From Cylicocyclus nassatus (Eukaryota > Nematoda > Chromadorea > Rhabditida > Strongylidae): a DNA stretch of 64,000 nt. The notes beneath the pieces were generated by a model that made no database searches, was not told the DNA's origin, and saw only the letters and a program-made list of their open reading frames with translations. The translations under genes were made by a program, and so were the position numbers. Shown here piece after piece: positions 1 to 13,800 of this stretch (its first letter is position 1; each line of letters opens with the position of its first letter). The stretch is taken from assembly GCA_958299035.1 (NCBI GenBank), contig CATQJL010000305.1, positions 73,190,792-73,254,791 on the forward strand. Reading direction: 5' to 3'.

Positions 1-1025
1 AACTTCCGAGAATAAATGCTTTGAAAGCAATTATTCTAAAATTATTTCCGCAATCAACGTCTAACTGAGATCAGCAGCTCACGAGGTTGTGCAAATTTTG
101 TAGATTAAGAAATTGTTATTTAATGTAATGCGCTTTCACAATTATGAGAAGACAAAATAGTAATAAGTGTGAAGAGCAAACCAATACATCGTATCAGAGG
201 GACTAACTTCTCTTTATTTGCTGCATATAAATAGCAATTAGCAGTCTGAAAGAGGATATAAGCTGAGTTTGCTTCAAATTTGATCCCACAAACAGTTTGG
301 AGAAATAAAAGTTATTTGATCATGCTTTTGCGTGACGATTCAGTGGGCCTAGCATGGCTAGTAATACTCTATATGAACACTGAATACATATAATGGCACA
401 AATGATGCAGCGAAGCATACACCAATATTAATTACTATGAAAGGCATAAAAGACAATATAAATCAATAACCAATACAAATCTCCTCCCTGGGAAAGTTCT
501 TGATATTACTCAAATTGCCATCTTTCTGCAATCGTTGGTTGGTCTTTTTCAGCATCTGCTTGTGATTTTGAAAAAGTCTTTTTACATAAACTTCAAACGG
601 AAGTCACTAGTTTCTGCACTCCAAGGATCGAGGCTTAAAGGTAGATTGAAGGTACTAACCGCTCGGTGTTGTCTGCAGCGGAATAAGGGAGTTAAATTCA
701 TCATCGAGCCCTATCCCACAAATAAAAATAATTTCTCCTTAATTAGCGCCACATCATCTTTATTCTTAGAAAAATGAGAGACACTATCCTTGTGCAAAAG
801 ACTCGAGGAAAAATTACGAATATTGCTGTCTCTTTAAATGGAATGTTCCAGATTTAGTATTAGTGAAATGTTAAAAGTGGTGTTAGCATGTAGTTCTGTT
901 ATTTCTAATCTAATGCAAATATATGCAATTCTTATTTATCGGAATAAAGCTTAGGGCTAATATTAGCCACACTTTCGTTCACATTGAGTTTCTAAGGTTC
1001 CCGTAAACAATGTAGCAGCAAAATA
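1..1025. other. AT-rich noncoding stretch, no gene recognised
   Basis: No open frame here shows splice-site context or a protein family I recognise; the longest open frame (535-777, +) starts at a TTG and has no similarity I can name. I see no repeat structure until the mariner-type element begins at 1026. Confidence 0.5.
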
Positions 1026-2035
1026 TTAGGTTGGTGCAAAAATTTTCTCAGTTTTTTCAATCCGTCGGCAAACACGCTAAAATGAAGATAAACAAATATT
1101 TCAAAATACATCCGATGCAGAATTTCTTCCTCTTTCCAGCAGCTGAACTCCTATTGTGTTTCGTTGCGAGAATAATGAGATATTTGCTGGAAATTGCAAT
1201 CATTCGTTTTTACCATGTCCAACTTTCACAGTTTTCAAAATTTTTCTATGAGACTTTCGGAGGGATTCTAATAACCACCAGATAGGGCAAACCTTTTGCC
1301 AACTTATGCATGCATTTTTTTCTTTATTTCAGCTTCTTTTTCAGACTTTGGTTGGATAATTTTCTAAAGTGTTGTGTTTTGGAAAAATCGCATAACATGT
1401 TATTGCATCAAACACTGCGAAACCTACAAAATACTAAAGTTTCAACACTCGATTATTAATACCGCGAACATTACAAAGTAAATGCGAGATTTTCGCTTCA
1501 AATTACAAAGATTTTGAAACATTGGTTATGTCAGTGCGCACTCCTGAAATTGAGAAATACTGCGATTTTTTCCACAAATTTCGCATGTCTCGGCGAAAAA
1601 AGACAAGTGTTAGAAGGAGGAGAAAAAGTTGCATCGAATGTTGACTGAAGTGTTTAACATTTTATGTTCCACGAGGTTAAAATAGACTGAATGTAAAATT
1701 TGGTCACTTCAAAAAATAAATCGTAGAAATTCTGAAAGACAAGCCGTAAAGCTACAAAAAAATTGCACTAGTTGGCAAAAGGTTTGTCCTATTTGCCGGT
1801 TATTAGGGCTCCTCCGAAAGTCTCATACAAAATTTTGAAAATTAGCGGAAGTTGGGCATGGTAAAAACGAATGGTTGCAATTTCCAGAAAATATCTCATT
1901 ATTCTCGCAACGAAACACAATGAGAGAAAGAGGAAGAAATTCTGCATCGGATACATTTTGAAGTGTTTGTTTATTTTCATTCTAGCGTGTTTGCGATGGC
2001 TTGAAAAAACTGACAAAACTTTTGCACCAACCTAA
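1026..2035. mobile_element. Non-autonomous mariner-type element with ~265-bp terminal inverted repeats
   Basis: The ends read TTAGGTTGGTGCAAAA and its reverse complement and are flanked by TA on both sides (1024-1025 and 2036-2037), the insertion signature of mariner elements. The inverted repeats run far inward (about 1026-1304 and 1772-2035), leaving a ~470-bp unique centre with no transposase frame. Each arm holds an open frame of 75-84 codons that mirrors the other, a consequence of the inverted repeat. It is a long-TIR derivative mobilised in trans or a dead element. Confidence 0.85.
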
Positions 2036-3426
2036 TATATGATTGCAAAGAAAAGGAAATTACAGAAATGGCAGCACAACGTAGATTTCCAGTGACTCAT
2101 TATGCGTATAGCAAAGATATGTAGCTGCTACCAAATTAATATTTTCCGAATGAATTTCACGGCATTCTATTCACATAGATTCTAAGTATTTTCACATATG
2201 ACATTTTGTAGAGTGACATACGAGATTTGTTGAGCATCGAGGAACACTTGCAGCAGCTCTTAATCCTAAAAAAAGGTAGTTACTATGACAAACCATTGTT
2301 TAGAAAAATGATTTTCTTTACCACTTAATGGAAGAGGAACGTACTTGATTACAAAAAAAGCTTTGTGTGGAGATCATAAAGAGGTGTTTTCTACATATGC
2401 AATGCACTCAGTTTTAATGAATGAATTGAAATAAAAGGCATTATCACAGTTTTGTGAAAGTAAATAATTGTCAAAAAAAATCTGAGTTTATTATCGAGTA
2501 CGTGACCGAATGAACTATCACAATGGCACTTTTTAGCGGCTAATTTCATTGGAGGACAGGATTTTGCCTGAGAGAAGATTACAGCAATGCTTTTGATTTC
2601 CCCTGTGAAAATTAGTGTTTTTATCAAGTGCAAAGCATTAGTCTACTTCCTCCCCAAGGGAAAGGCAATGTTGATTATGAGACATGAAATTTTCAAAAAC
2701 AGAAAGGTTGAAACTGCGAGGTATCGACTGGCGGTCATTCTAGGGGGAATTTAGTTTTTGTACGACATCAAATTTATTGTCTAGCAGAGAAGGAAAATTA
2801 GAGGAAATGGCTTGAGATTCGGCTTCAAGGACTAGGAATTAAGGAAACTGGATGGGTTAGCAGAGCATTGAAAGAAGATCGACGACAATATCATGCTTGT
2901 CTTACATTATTTGGAAGCAAAGGGAGAAGTAATAAAGAAGAGTAACGTGCTGGACTGATCTTTAATGCTAAAGCACTAGTAGGTTTAAATCATAGCTAAA
3001 GTTTACATTAGTAATATTCAGTGTAAAAATAAACAGGCCTTCTTTATCCCAATAAAAAGTCCCAAGAGTCTTCTAACCGTGAAGGAGAGGTAATGAGTTC
3101 AGCAATAAGTTTATTGCTGTGGAATTTTAGTAAAAAAAGCAGCCAGAAATTTCCATACCGCAATGAACCTTCTAATGGATTCTGATTTTTCAACGCATTT
3201 TCTCACTCACCCCATTCTTCAACTCCGCTGAGCCATTACTACGGTGTAAGCAGCAAAGTAATGAACTACAATACCAGATTTCTCTCAAAAACTTGTTTTC
3301 CCATATCGCCTTCGCCCTCTTTGAAACAAAGTTGGTGCTCTCATCTTCGCTGGCGCCGTTCCGATATCTCAAGAAGAATCTAAACATAAATTGGGGCAGA
3401 TCTCATTGTTTGATCCTCAGTTCAGC
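2036..3426. other. Intergenic DNA upstream of the transporter gene
   Basis: No supported gene. The last bases form a credible spliced-leader or 5' splice acceptor (CTCAG ending at 3420) six bases before the transporter start codon, so the promoter of that gene probably lies in this stretch. Confidence 0.4.
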
Positions 3427-6400
3427 ATGCGCTTCTTAGTGACACCGGCACTACGCAGGTACTCTTCAAGTTGAACTTTACACAGAATTTTTGAGTAATC
3501 TTATGCTCCTAGTGCTGCGCTCTATGTCGGCACAACGCTGTTTTGTTCCCTTGTTGGGAAGATCGTCGTTACACGATTCTTCTTCGACTATCCTGTCGTT
3601 ATTCTTATGCTACAAATGGCTACGACCCTGTTTGTCGTGGAACTTTTGAGGTGAGCCGGTGATTGTTTTCTGTGATTAGCAGTTTACTTATGAGAGCACA
3701 AGAACTGTGCAGTGTGGAAGTTAATTGTTGATTAAGATCTTCCTACGTAAGACTTTTTGTCAAACTGAGGAGCACTTGGAAACTTATAAAACTGACTTTG
3801 TCAAATACTTTGGCTATTGTCGCATCTGCTAAAATAATTATACAAAAATTTTTATTTTGGAAAGTTGGAGCACCTTGAGTGGTCGGAAAAAAGTTGGAGA
3901 ATAATTCTCAAATTGCGAGGTAGTTTCAATCGCAGTCATTTTGGCCGATTAGGGAAGGATTACTCTTTTTCCTTTGAGGAGGGCAACTGTAGAACGCTAC
4001 CAAGATTTTGCTTCTGTAAATAAACCACACGTTGACGACAACGCACATTTTTACTTGTCTGCCTTTTAAGGCAATGCGTTTTACGAACAAGTCGAAATTT
4101 ATTTGCTAAAATCACGCAGATCGGCATCTACAGTATACGTACCTATAGCAATTCTAAGAAACAGCCAAGAAACGCGAAAATACTCTAGGCTCAAGGTTAA
4201 GGAAGCTTGTGAAACGATGTACTCCAATGTTGTAGTCATTTTAACAAAATTCAAGCCATGACCCACTCGTGGGTCACAATGTTCCATGGGCAGCCACCAT
4301 GTGGGTCACGCTGTCTCAATGCATTATTTCGCGTAGACCTCAATTCTTTCTTTACAGGGTGCTAGGTATTGTAAAGCTTTCACCATATAGCTTTGAAAAA
4401 GGACGTCATTGCTTCCTTCCTTCCATCCTCTACTGTATCGCACAATGGTTGACTGTAGTAGCTTTCGAAGGAATAGGCTTGCCTGCTTTTGAATCGGTGA
4501 AGAGGTAAGGCTAAACTATCCTCGAATCTTTCTCAATATGTGAGTCTGCACACTATATGCGGTAGCCAACGACACTCTCACTGTAACTTCTACCAAAACC
4601 TTTTGAAGCGGAATACGGTAGAGGGGGTTTTCTGCTAACAAGAGAAGCTTGTTTTTGAAGTGGCTTTTCTAAATGAGATGTACAACATGTTGAAGGGCAT
4701 GAAATGCTGACTCCAAATCTGCCTTCCTTATCTGCAGAGCGTCCATGCACGAGAAGTTATGAGCGTTTTTAGAGCCAAAAATTGAAAGTGCATTTTGGAT
4801 AAAATAATCTGCTAAAATACTAGCCCTCAAATAATGCAAGCATGTGTGATATATTTTTTATTTGATAATATTTTTTGAATAAAGTGCTCTGATGATTATC
4901 GCTGCTCCATTAAAGAGCTAGAAAAAGTATTCTGGCTGTTTTTGTCCTACTTGCACATTGAGTTTTTTGCCTCAATAAGCGCTTATGACTCCTCGTCCAT
5001 CAACGCTCTGAGATAAGGAAGGTAAATTTGGAATCAGCAATTTATGCTCTTCAATATTTTATACGTACCATCTAGAAAGGCCACTTCGACTGAACATGCA
5101 TTCCTTTTAGTACTTACCAAAGCAAACTAAAAGGGATAAGGAAACAAGAAGAAATCACTGGAGATAAACAAGTTCTAATATCACAAGTAGTCAAATAGCA
5201 AACATTGTGAGCAATGCGCATATTGAGATACAAATGATATAACAACAACTTTTTCATGCAACTTTTACGAAAATCGTTAAGGAGCCACAAAACGTCGCTT
5301 TTTGTCGACTACAAATTATCTTTAGATTTACTCCACTTGTAATTCTTCTTGGCACAAATGCTCTGACTCGCCAAGCTCGACTAGACCATACCCAGCTGAT
5401 CGGTGTTGCCGCTATCTCGTTCACTTCTTTCTTGACAGGTAATGGGTAATCTTTCACATTTTAGACTTTTTGTTTTCCGCTTCCATATTATGCAAAATTT
5501 CAGTGAATTTTGAACTTTCTTTGGACCAATATTCCTTGTTCTATGGAGTATTAGCTGCTGTTCTACAGGCTGCTGCCTACATGCAGTTTGAGTCCCTCTC
5601 TCACACTTATCAGGTAGATTTGTATACATAACTTTTAAAGTCTTTTTGTAATATTTTGATATATTTAGGCAATGGAATTGCTTTACATGCATTCTTTCAA
5701 CTCGTTAATAATCTTTCTTATTGCCGATATAGTGCAGGTGAGTCAAAAATCAGGACAAAGATTTCATAAAACAATATAATGATGTTTTTCTTCAATACAT
5801 GAGATAGAGCTTCTTGTTTTTTCTCTTGTAGAGCGTATCGAACTAAAAAGAAAATAAAAAATCCAGGAAAGAGTACAGCACAAATGAGAATTTTTGCAAA
5901 ACCATGTCGTGTGTCGTAGATTATTTGTGAATCTACGACCTTTACCATTGTAGAGTCATATTGTAAGCTATATTCCGTATCCACTAGCTTGTCGTTGACA
6001 GACATTACTGTTCACGGACCACTTAAGCCGCCAGGTCACCTCTCCACTGTGCTTGATAGTCTACTTGACGGCGCCTACTTTCATGTAGGCAATCCTTGAT
6101 TCTATATGATACTGTTATTTGCCAGAAGTGAGCATTCAGGTTATCCACGCCCAAAATAACGGCATAAAAGGGCCTGAATACTCAGTTCTGATGTTGGTTC
6201 GATTACTACCACTATCGTCAGCGGCTGTTCCGCATATTCACTGTTAATAGTCAGCGGCTGCTCCGCTACTATCTAATAAACAGTTATACCCGTTGTGGTA
6301 CCAGCTTGGTGTATACCAAATCGTGTTAGAAATTCACATAATGACTTCAGAGAAATAATTAGTGAAAATACCTGCGCTAAATGATTGCATAATTGCACGA

Positions 6401-7034
6401 TCAAATCTTCGAAATATTCCATCGTAAATGCTTCAAACCACATTTTCAGGATGAGATCCGCGATGCTTTTATGTACATGATGACTTCGGCTCATCCGCTC
6501 TTTGGCGGAGCGTTTGCCATACTATTGATTTCGGGAATTTTCCTCCAGTATACAATGTTTTCTTGTATTGAGCAAAATGGAGCGCTAACTACACAAATCT
6601 TGTCGAACGTAAGGGCCGCATTCCAGGTAAGACAGTTTACAGCTATAAAATGGGGCGGCCCTTTTGCACCACCATTATGCTACCTTAACCTTGAGCAACT
6701 CGTGAAGTGTGTATAGAAGTGAAGATTTCTTCACTTTGTACAATAACAAAAGTTAGCAGAACTGATCAGCGTAGCGATTGCCTCTCAAGGCCGGTCAAGG
6801 TTACGGTAGCTTACACATGCGTGAAAGGGCCTAAAAATGAATAAAATGATACATAATAAATTTTCAAAGATATTCGTGGCTTACTTCCTCTCCCTCTATC
6901 TATTCTACGACGTTTCACCTGGATTCTTCAACTATGTGGGCCTCGTCTGCACTTTCGGCGCTGCCTACTATCTCTACAGTCAGAGAAATTCGGATTCGAT
7001 GCCTCAGAAGAACGCCTGGGTCAACAAAGCATAA
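3427..7034 (+). CDS. SLC35-type nucleotide-sugar transporter, 316 aa, 8 exons
   Basis: Exons: 3427-3458, 3513-3650, 4358-4504, 5326-5438, 5504-5613, 5669-5737, 6450-6626, 6870-7034. All junctions are GT-AG and frame stays open to TAA at 7032-7034. The product is almost entirely hydrophobic helices joined by short loops, with the drug/metabolite-transporter layout: an early FFFDYPVVILMLQM helix, a middle FTPLVILLGTN helix, and a late CIEQNGALTTQILSNVRAAF segment that corresponds to the conserved NSALTT...K region of SLC35D/VRG4-like carriers. Such proteins exchange a nucleotide sugar for NMP across Golgi or ER membrane. The lumenal substrate cannot be read from sequence. The start was chosen because a TCCTCAG acceptor lies just upstream, suggesting trans-splicing; the first exon is only 32 nt. 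The C-terminal tail SMPQKNAWVNKA is short and polar. Subfamily (SLC35D versus TMEM241-like) is unresolved. Confidence 0.85.
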
Positions 7035-7082
7035 TTTATTGGCCGGTAATTTAGAGTGCATGTCAATCACTCAGATATTTAA

Positions 7083-7088
7083 AATAAA
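7083..7088 (+). terminator. AATAAA poly(A) signal of the transporter gene
   Basis: A canonical AATAAA lies 49 bases past the stop codon of the transporter, giving a short 3'UTR. Confidence 0.6.
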
Positions 7089-7260
7089 TTATTGTGGTAA
7101 CGAAGTTCTTTGAAATTTAATATTTCATGATTCATTATAATGATCGATTCGCAAGTAACTAGCATGAAAATGTAACTCAGAAGGAAGGCAGCAGTGGACT
7201 GGAGTGTAATCTTCACTTGCAATCAGTGGAGAGAACCAGCCTATCAATCATAGTTACTTT

Positions 7261-7322
7261 GGCGCACCAAGGATTCGAACCATGGTCGCGTAAACGCGAT
7301 AGCGCACATACGCACTGCGCCA
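7261..7322 (-). repeat. tRNA-like remnant (A-box and B-box matches)
   Basis: On the minus strand there is TGGCGCAGTGCG, a fit to the polymerase III A box, followed at tRNA-like spacing by GGTTCGAATCC, a perfect B box and T-arm core. The 3' end GTGCGCC can pair with a GGCGCAG near the A box, but the total is only ~62 nt and no normal D-arm or 7-nt anticodon loop can be drawn. It is best read as a decayed tRNA or the head of a tRNA-derived SINE lying between the convergent transporter and unc-26 genes. Confidence 0.4.
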
Positions 7323-7824
7323 ACTTGTTAACAACCAGTTTTATCTTAACGGCGCTGGTCATGTAAAATTTTGAATTATTCAGTCCCACAAAAACAATGC
7401 TGGACATGTTTTATAGATCCGTTAATTCCATTTTTTTTATGTCTCAGACGTTTTCGAATTCTTTCTTATTCAAAAATCGCTATAATTCCAATTTTTTACC
7501 CTTTTTTTACTCAACAGCTGAGACAACTGTTCGAGTAGTACAAAATGCTCTGAACTCAAAAACTGCTATAATTATTTATCACATAATGCCATATTGCTTT
7601 TTACTGCCCCTCAAATGCTCATTAATTCAATCTGTAAAAAATACTAATTACAGTCACTGAGTAAGTAAAAATCTACCAAAAATAAATAATTAATCAATGC
7701 ATGAAGAATGTACATCAAGTTACATTAAGTCACATAATGCGGAATGTGGAAGATTAAAGAAGTGATGCAAAGTAAACCCTGATAAAAGCATATAATCTAT
7801 CTTAAAGCTATATCTGACTACAAT

Positions 7825-10800
7825 TCAGCCATTATAGCCCTTAGGCCGAGGAGGAATTATAGGAATTTGTGGCCTGCTGGGTAATGTGGGAACAGGTGGG
7901 GCTTGCCTAATAGGAGTAGGACTAGTAGCTGCGTATGAAGATTGCACTGGTGCTGTTGTGTATCTAAACAAAGCCTGATTGGGAGGAAGATCACTTTAAA
8001 AATTAAAAAATTATTACTTTGTTGCAAATTCTTCAATCGGTGTGCTTCTTCCGGAACCGGAATTAGATCTGTCAGAGATGGGAGCGCCCAATGTAGACAT
8101 TGCGTCCTCTTCATCTGAAAAATGGTCAGCAAGACCTTGTAAGCAAACTTCTGAGAAAAAATTATAATAAAAAAGAAATAAAAACAAAAACAAATGGAAA
8201 AAAATTTTAAAAAAGAAATAGAAAAAAGAAAACAGAAAATAGAAAAATGAGATAATAAGAAAAATAACAGTTTGAGATTTAGCATTCGGAAATTTTCAAA
8301 GGTCAGATAACTGTCTAATGGCCACTGTTTTCCGCAATAGATGCATTCGTTATATGATTCCAGAATTTGAAGAGTGCACCAAATTAAAAATACAAAACTG
8401 CTTTAACTGTACAGTCTGACTCCGAAAATGTTCAACCTAATTTCATGCAGGTACAAAAAAATACAAAGAATAAAATGGCCCCAAGGATGGACAGATATTA
8501 TGGATTATTAACAAGCTAAACTCTTCGATTTTGCATATTTAATCTGAACACAAAGTATTGAAATGAGTGGAAAAAACAAAAACAAGGGACGCGATTCTTC
8601 AGACTGCTACTCCCATAGTTTGATGAAAGGATGCAAGCAAAGAAATAGGAAAGAAGTGAACTTACTACAAACACTAGCAAAAATCATATCCAAAATGAAG
8701 ATTTTTAATATAAAATTAAATAAAAGATGGCTTTAACACTATGTATTGTGTAAATCCATACAGCGCTTATCAACTATTTTTGGAACAACAAGAAGTGATA
8801 ACTTTTGAATTATAAGTCAAAAACTAACCGTCAATTTCAAACTCTTCTCCATTCGTCATGTTGAAATCGGACTCATGCAGTGATACTGCATCCTCTGAAG
8901 CAAGGCTGTTCGAGAATTTGGTCAGTTTGGGTTGAAGGGCTTCTGTCCATTCAGGAGATTTCAGTCTTACTGATAAAGTATGACCCTCTAAATGGAAAAG
9001 AAATAACCAATGAAAATGTAAAAGACCGTAACGAGGACAGAAGCTTACCGAGCTTTATACCATCCATACTCAAAGCTGCCAATGCAGCTTCGCCATTCTC
9101 TAAAACAATATGAAGCTCTCCGTCTTCGAACCTGAACTCAAGATTATTTCGACTTTTCTGGAAAAAAGCGCCACTTACTTGCTAAGTCGGATTTGCGCCG
9201 GAATTTCCTTAAGTTTCCCAGCAACTTGTGAGAACAGCTGGGCTGGAAATCGCTTCGTACCTTCCAGAGAGCATATTATCGTACTGTCTGGTGGTCCAAG
9301 ACATCTGGGAAAATTTGTTTGGACATTTTAAAATATGAATTTTTGGACTATGTATTAGCTTACGCGACTATGTCCTCCACCAAATCCACACATTTGCTTT
9401 TATCCACACGATACACATTGACAGAAAAGAGCGCTCCAACTGGACGATGATCCGACGTTTTCAGCTCAGAACGGAAGTACCTAGATCATTCTGCATTTTG
9501 TATCTGTACAATTTTTTCTTTTTGTATGAAACCTTATCAATTTCACTTCAGCCGGGTTTCGATGTTCTTTCCACAATATTCTGTCCGTCCATGCAGGTGT
9601 ACGACATTTTTCACTCGTGTCGTAGTCATCCGAAAAGGTATCGTATTTGTAAGTGGGCGGAAATGTAAGTGGACCTTCGCAGAATCCATCAAAAACCTCA
9701 AATACGATTATTTGCAGATCCAACATTGAGCACAGTAATGTTATGTATACCTACCATGCCTTGAGCTCTTTGTTGAGTTAGCTGATCAAATTGCCAAAGC
9801 GGTGTGAGATCTAGAGAATGTACAGCTTTCTTCACATCATCTCCGCTCAAGTTTATTCTGAAACACAAAGAGAATATGATTTTTATGTACCAAATGACGC
9901 TTTACGTAATCTCCATATCCTCTAGGCTCAAAATTTCCAAACCCCCATTTCAGAGTCTTTCTGGATGAGCAAATTCACCCATCCTCAAACCAAGGAACTA
10001 CTTCAGGCAAATAGCTATCTAAAAAAAGGTTGGAAAAGCTCAAAAGCAGGCAGCGATGAGAGCTATCTGTCAGCTGTGCGAGAAAATTGGAAAATAGTCA
10101 CAAAGCAGACTTTATGTGTAATTTACAGTATCCTGCGAGTACAGTCATTCTAAGAAAATATGGAAAAATACTAACATTCACGTTCAATATTTTTAAGCAC
10201 AAGCTACGATTCGAGAGTGCAAAATAATAGCAAACATACGCATTAGGTTTGCACACCATTTATCTAGTGCTCTTACTTCGCATATTGTACGCTACCTAAG
10301 GTCACAGGGACCAGTCGCCCAGAACTCGCCCAAATTTCTCAAATATGCGTTCGTATCTAAAGCTTCAAGCTCTTCCTGACTCCAACTCTAGCCTTTTGAT
10401 GTGCCAGCCATGGTGCTCAAGTTCGCGTAATCACATAAGATTTGAGAGAAAAAATATTTCAAAGAAACTTGATGACACCGATGACAACGATCCGATGACA
10501 ACGAGATGTAAACACTTAGAAAAAAAATTATCTCCTACCTGTAATTGAAATCGCCAAACCAGAAAATTACATCGTGAGATTCTATGTCCTTCCCATGAGG
10601 GAATTTGATCCGTCTCAACGCAGAAGTGAAATCTTCATTACGATCTCGAACCTGCAATTCACAAATGTTTGGGTTTTCCAGGAACCAAAAAAGAACTTTC
10701 ATCGTATCTCATTTATAGCACAACCTATTTTTTTCCTCGAACAAAAAAAAAGTAGCATGACCACCACTCACCTCATTTTGACCGGCAGCAAAATGAGAAC

Positions 10801-13800
10801 ACACAAAACACATACTCGTCGAATGTACAACCATTCGAAAAGCAACGGAACCCTGCAAACAAATTTCAATCTATTTCTCCACTAGCGAAAAGCTCAAGCG
10901 CACCTTATTGCCGGTTGTTCCTCCCATACCCGTTTTTATAGAAGTAACAGCAAAATCCTTTATAAAAGGAGCCAAATGTGATCGTGCAAAAATAAATAAG
11001 CATACGCCGACCTATAATGAGTGAAAATGGGCAAAAATGTGAATGTAAACTGAATACTCATACCAACTGTTCAACAACAAGAAGTACATAAGAGCCATGT
11101 TCGTGAAGTACCCGTCGGATTCCTTCCAGCCATAAGCGTTGATTTGTTGTGCTAAAAAATGGACTATACAAACAGGAAGTGACCGCGAGAAAGAATGTGA
11201 GGGACTTTTGCATTTTATACTGTATGCCACTTATAGCTGCTAGGTAATTCTAAGCCATTTCTGTGCAGGATATTACCAACGCGATTATACGTTTGGAAGA
11301 GAATTTCTTCGAACAAATTACGACGTGAAAAGTATCGATGGACGGTTTATGACGATTTCTTGTCACGTCCCGTTTTGCACATGGCATACGATAGCTTACT
11401 GTAGCGACGTAAAAGTGCCGCGCTCTTGTGGGAGGACTTTCAAATCAGTAATGCTCTATGAGCTTTATTTTTGATATCTGACAGTGTAAATTTGAAAAAA
11501 AAGGAAAAAATTCGTACCTAGCTTTCATGAGATTTGATGCATTGAGATCCACTAATTCTTCGACACCGATAGCTACAATTTCTGTAGAATCATCGATGTT
11601 ATCCACAGAAACTGTAACATATGTATCTCCTTCGAGAATAGAACGCTCTAAATTACACACCTAAGGTCCCATTTGGGAAAATCCAGTCTGCCATATTAGA
11701 CTGATTACGGAAGGCAATGTTATACATATTTTTGCCACCATTCACATTCCATGTGCCTGAATGATAATAAATGGAGATAATTCAAGGCGAAAGCAAGATT
11801 TTAGCTACCAATAAAAATTTTCATGGGATTCGCCGTAGTCACTTCACTCCTTCGGCTGAGCACATGTTCCACAGCATCTTCACATTCTGCAAATTATTTT
11901 CTCCATTTCTCTTCCAGCAATTCACATAAAAGCTTGATTCATGGCAGCCAGCTTTTCAACTTACCGAAAAAGTAGTAGTCATCTGGAAAAAATGGGTTTA
12001 TTGGCGGAAATAAGGACAGAAGTGATCTCACCTCGTAGAATAGGAAGCGGTAACAAATTAGCAACTCTATCAAAACTTCGTTTATCGTACCAGGCTCCTC
12101 TGAGAAAGAGATCAAATGACTCCTGTTTTGAACTATCCATAAGGTTATTTTGTATAGTCCGAGCAATGGACCGTGATGCATCTTTGAACTGCAAACAAAT
12201 GCTTCATAAAAGATCCTCGGAGCAATTGTAAAAACATTCACACCTTGCTCTTTCCTTCTAGTGCTCCAGTTCCAGCATAAATGTTACTACAAAGATCACC
12301 ATTCTTCTGCCAGAGATCTCGTAGGATCTCCTCAATTCGCTGGGCAACATTCACTTTGCCAGATTCCAGGTTGAGCGAAGCAACTTGATCTCGCGCTATC
12401 TGCAAGCAGAACACTTTTAAAAAGAATTGCTCAAATCCTTGGTTATCCACGAAGCCAAAACAAGCACATCACATTGACGACAATATAATAAGCAGATTAT
12501 TCTTCGAATTCTAACTTGACTCCACGAAAGATAGTATTGGTAGTGCACATTTTTTTGCTCTAGACGTTTATGAAAGAGAAAAGTGATTTTCAATGAATAC
12601 TGAAGTGTTCACAATTATTCCACCTTTGCCCCCTTTTAAGCAGACTATCTCTCAATGCTTTCATCACCTTAGCGTATTCTGTGGACTGAACATTCACTCA
12701 CCAATAAACCGACAGCTGTCTGTACCGAATTGGTTCGATCTAGGCAATCTAAGCAATTAACCCGTAAAACACCGCATTGTTCGCTGAAAGAAAAATATTT
12801 CCATCAACATCTAGAGGAAGAAGAACAGTTTTGGGACTTACCTTTTCACATTTCCATCCTTATACAAGTAAAACGATGATGTCTGGATGAAGGATGCAAG
12901 TCTCTTTATTAGTCTGACTAGCGATTCCTTAGAGATTTTCATTTGTGAGTGATAATCAAAATCAATAAATTCCACAGTATCGGCAAATTTGGAGCTCTTG
13001 TGTTGCGTCTGGAAAACTCCCATCGGTGGGGAAGTAAAAAAAGTCCAAGGAGGAAATATAAAACATACCCTAAATGCATCCGTCAAAGCCCGTTCACCCT
13101 CTTTACTCCCTAATAGATTCACAACAGTAGTTTTTCCATACATAGATGTTAGCCGCAAGAAGTGCCTACAGCAGTAAGAATGAAAAAAAAATCCAAACAA
13201 ATTTTCCGTTAAATTTACCTGTGATAAGCTGAGGCGCTCGCTTCAAATGCTCTAACTTTCACTTTGTGAGAGCCAACTTGCACTCCAGGCTGCTCCCAGA
13301 ACAGCGGCACGGACCCGCGCACTAGCACCACAGAGCATTCGCACTCGTCAAAAATTATTACCTATAGACTCAATTTTTGAATTTCCAGGAGAGAAACCTA
13401 ACCCAGGGATCACCTGCTCAGTTTCGACAAAATTCGCAACACAACCCTGGGAGTTTGCTCCTCGAACGTTGAAGCGGGTGCCAACTCGCTCGCAACTAAG
13501 TCGCGACAATATGGCGACTTTACCCGTACGATGTCCAACATATACAGTTCTTACCAGCACGGAACTAAAGTGAACTCATATTCACTGGATATAAAAAAGA
13601 GCATCGAGCGAAGAAAGCTGCAGAGGAAAAAAATGCCAATTTCATTAGCAAACAATCAATAACATAAATCGATGAATATAGAAAAATAACATAGATATAC
13701 CACTTACCCTGCCATGCATTTCAGTAACCATTGCGAGGTATCAATCCCGAACCGTTCGAAGGGAAAATGCAGACTTCGATTCCTAATATAATCATGAAGG

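Noticed and set aside
1031..1285. 84-codon frame mirrored by a 75-codon frame at 2016-1789
   Set aside because: Both lie in the inverted repeats of one mariner-type element and have no transposase motif.
12838..13200. 120-codon minus frame read as one protein
   Set aside because: It contains a true intron (13009-13068) of unc-26 with donor GTATGT and acceptor TTTCCAG, so only its ends are exons 8 and 9.
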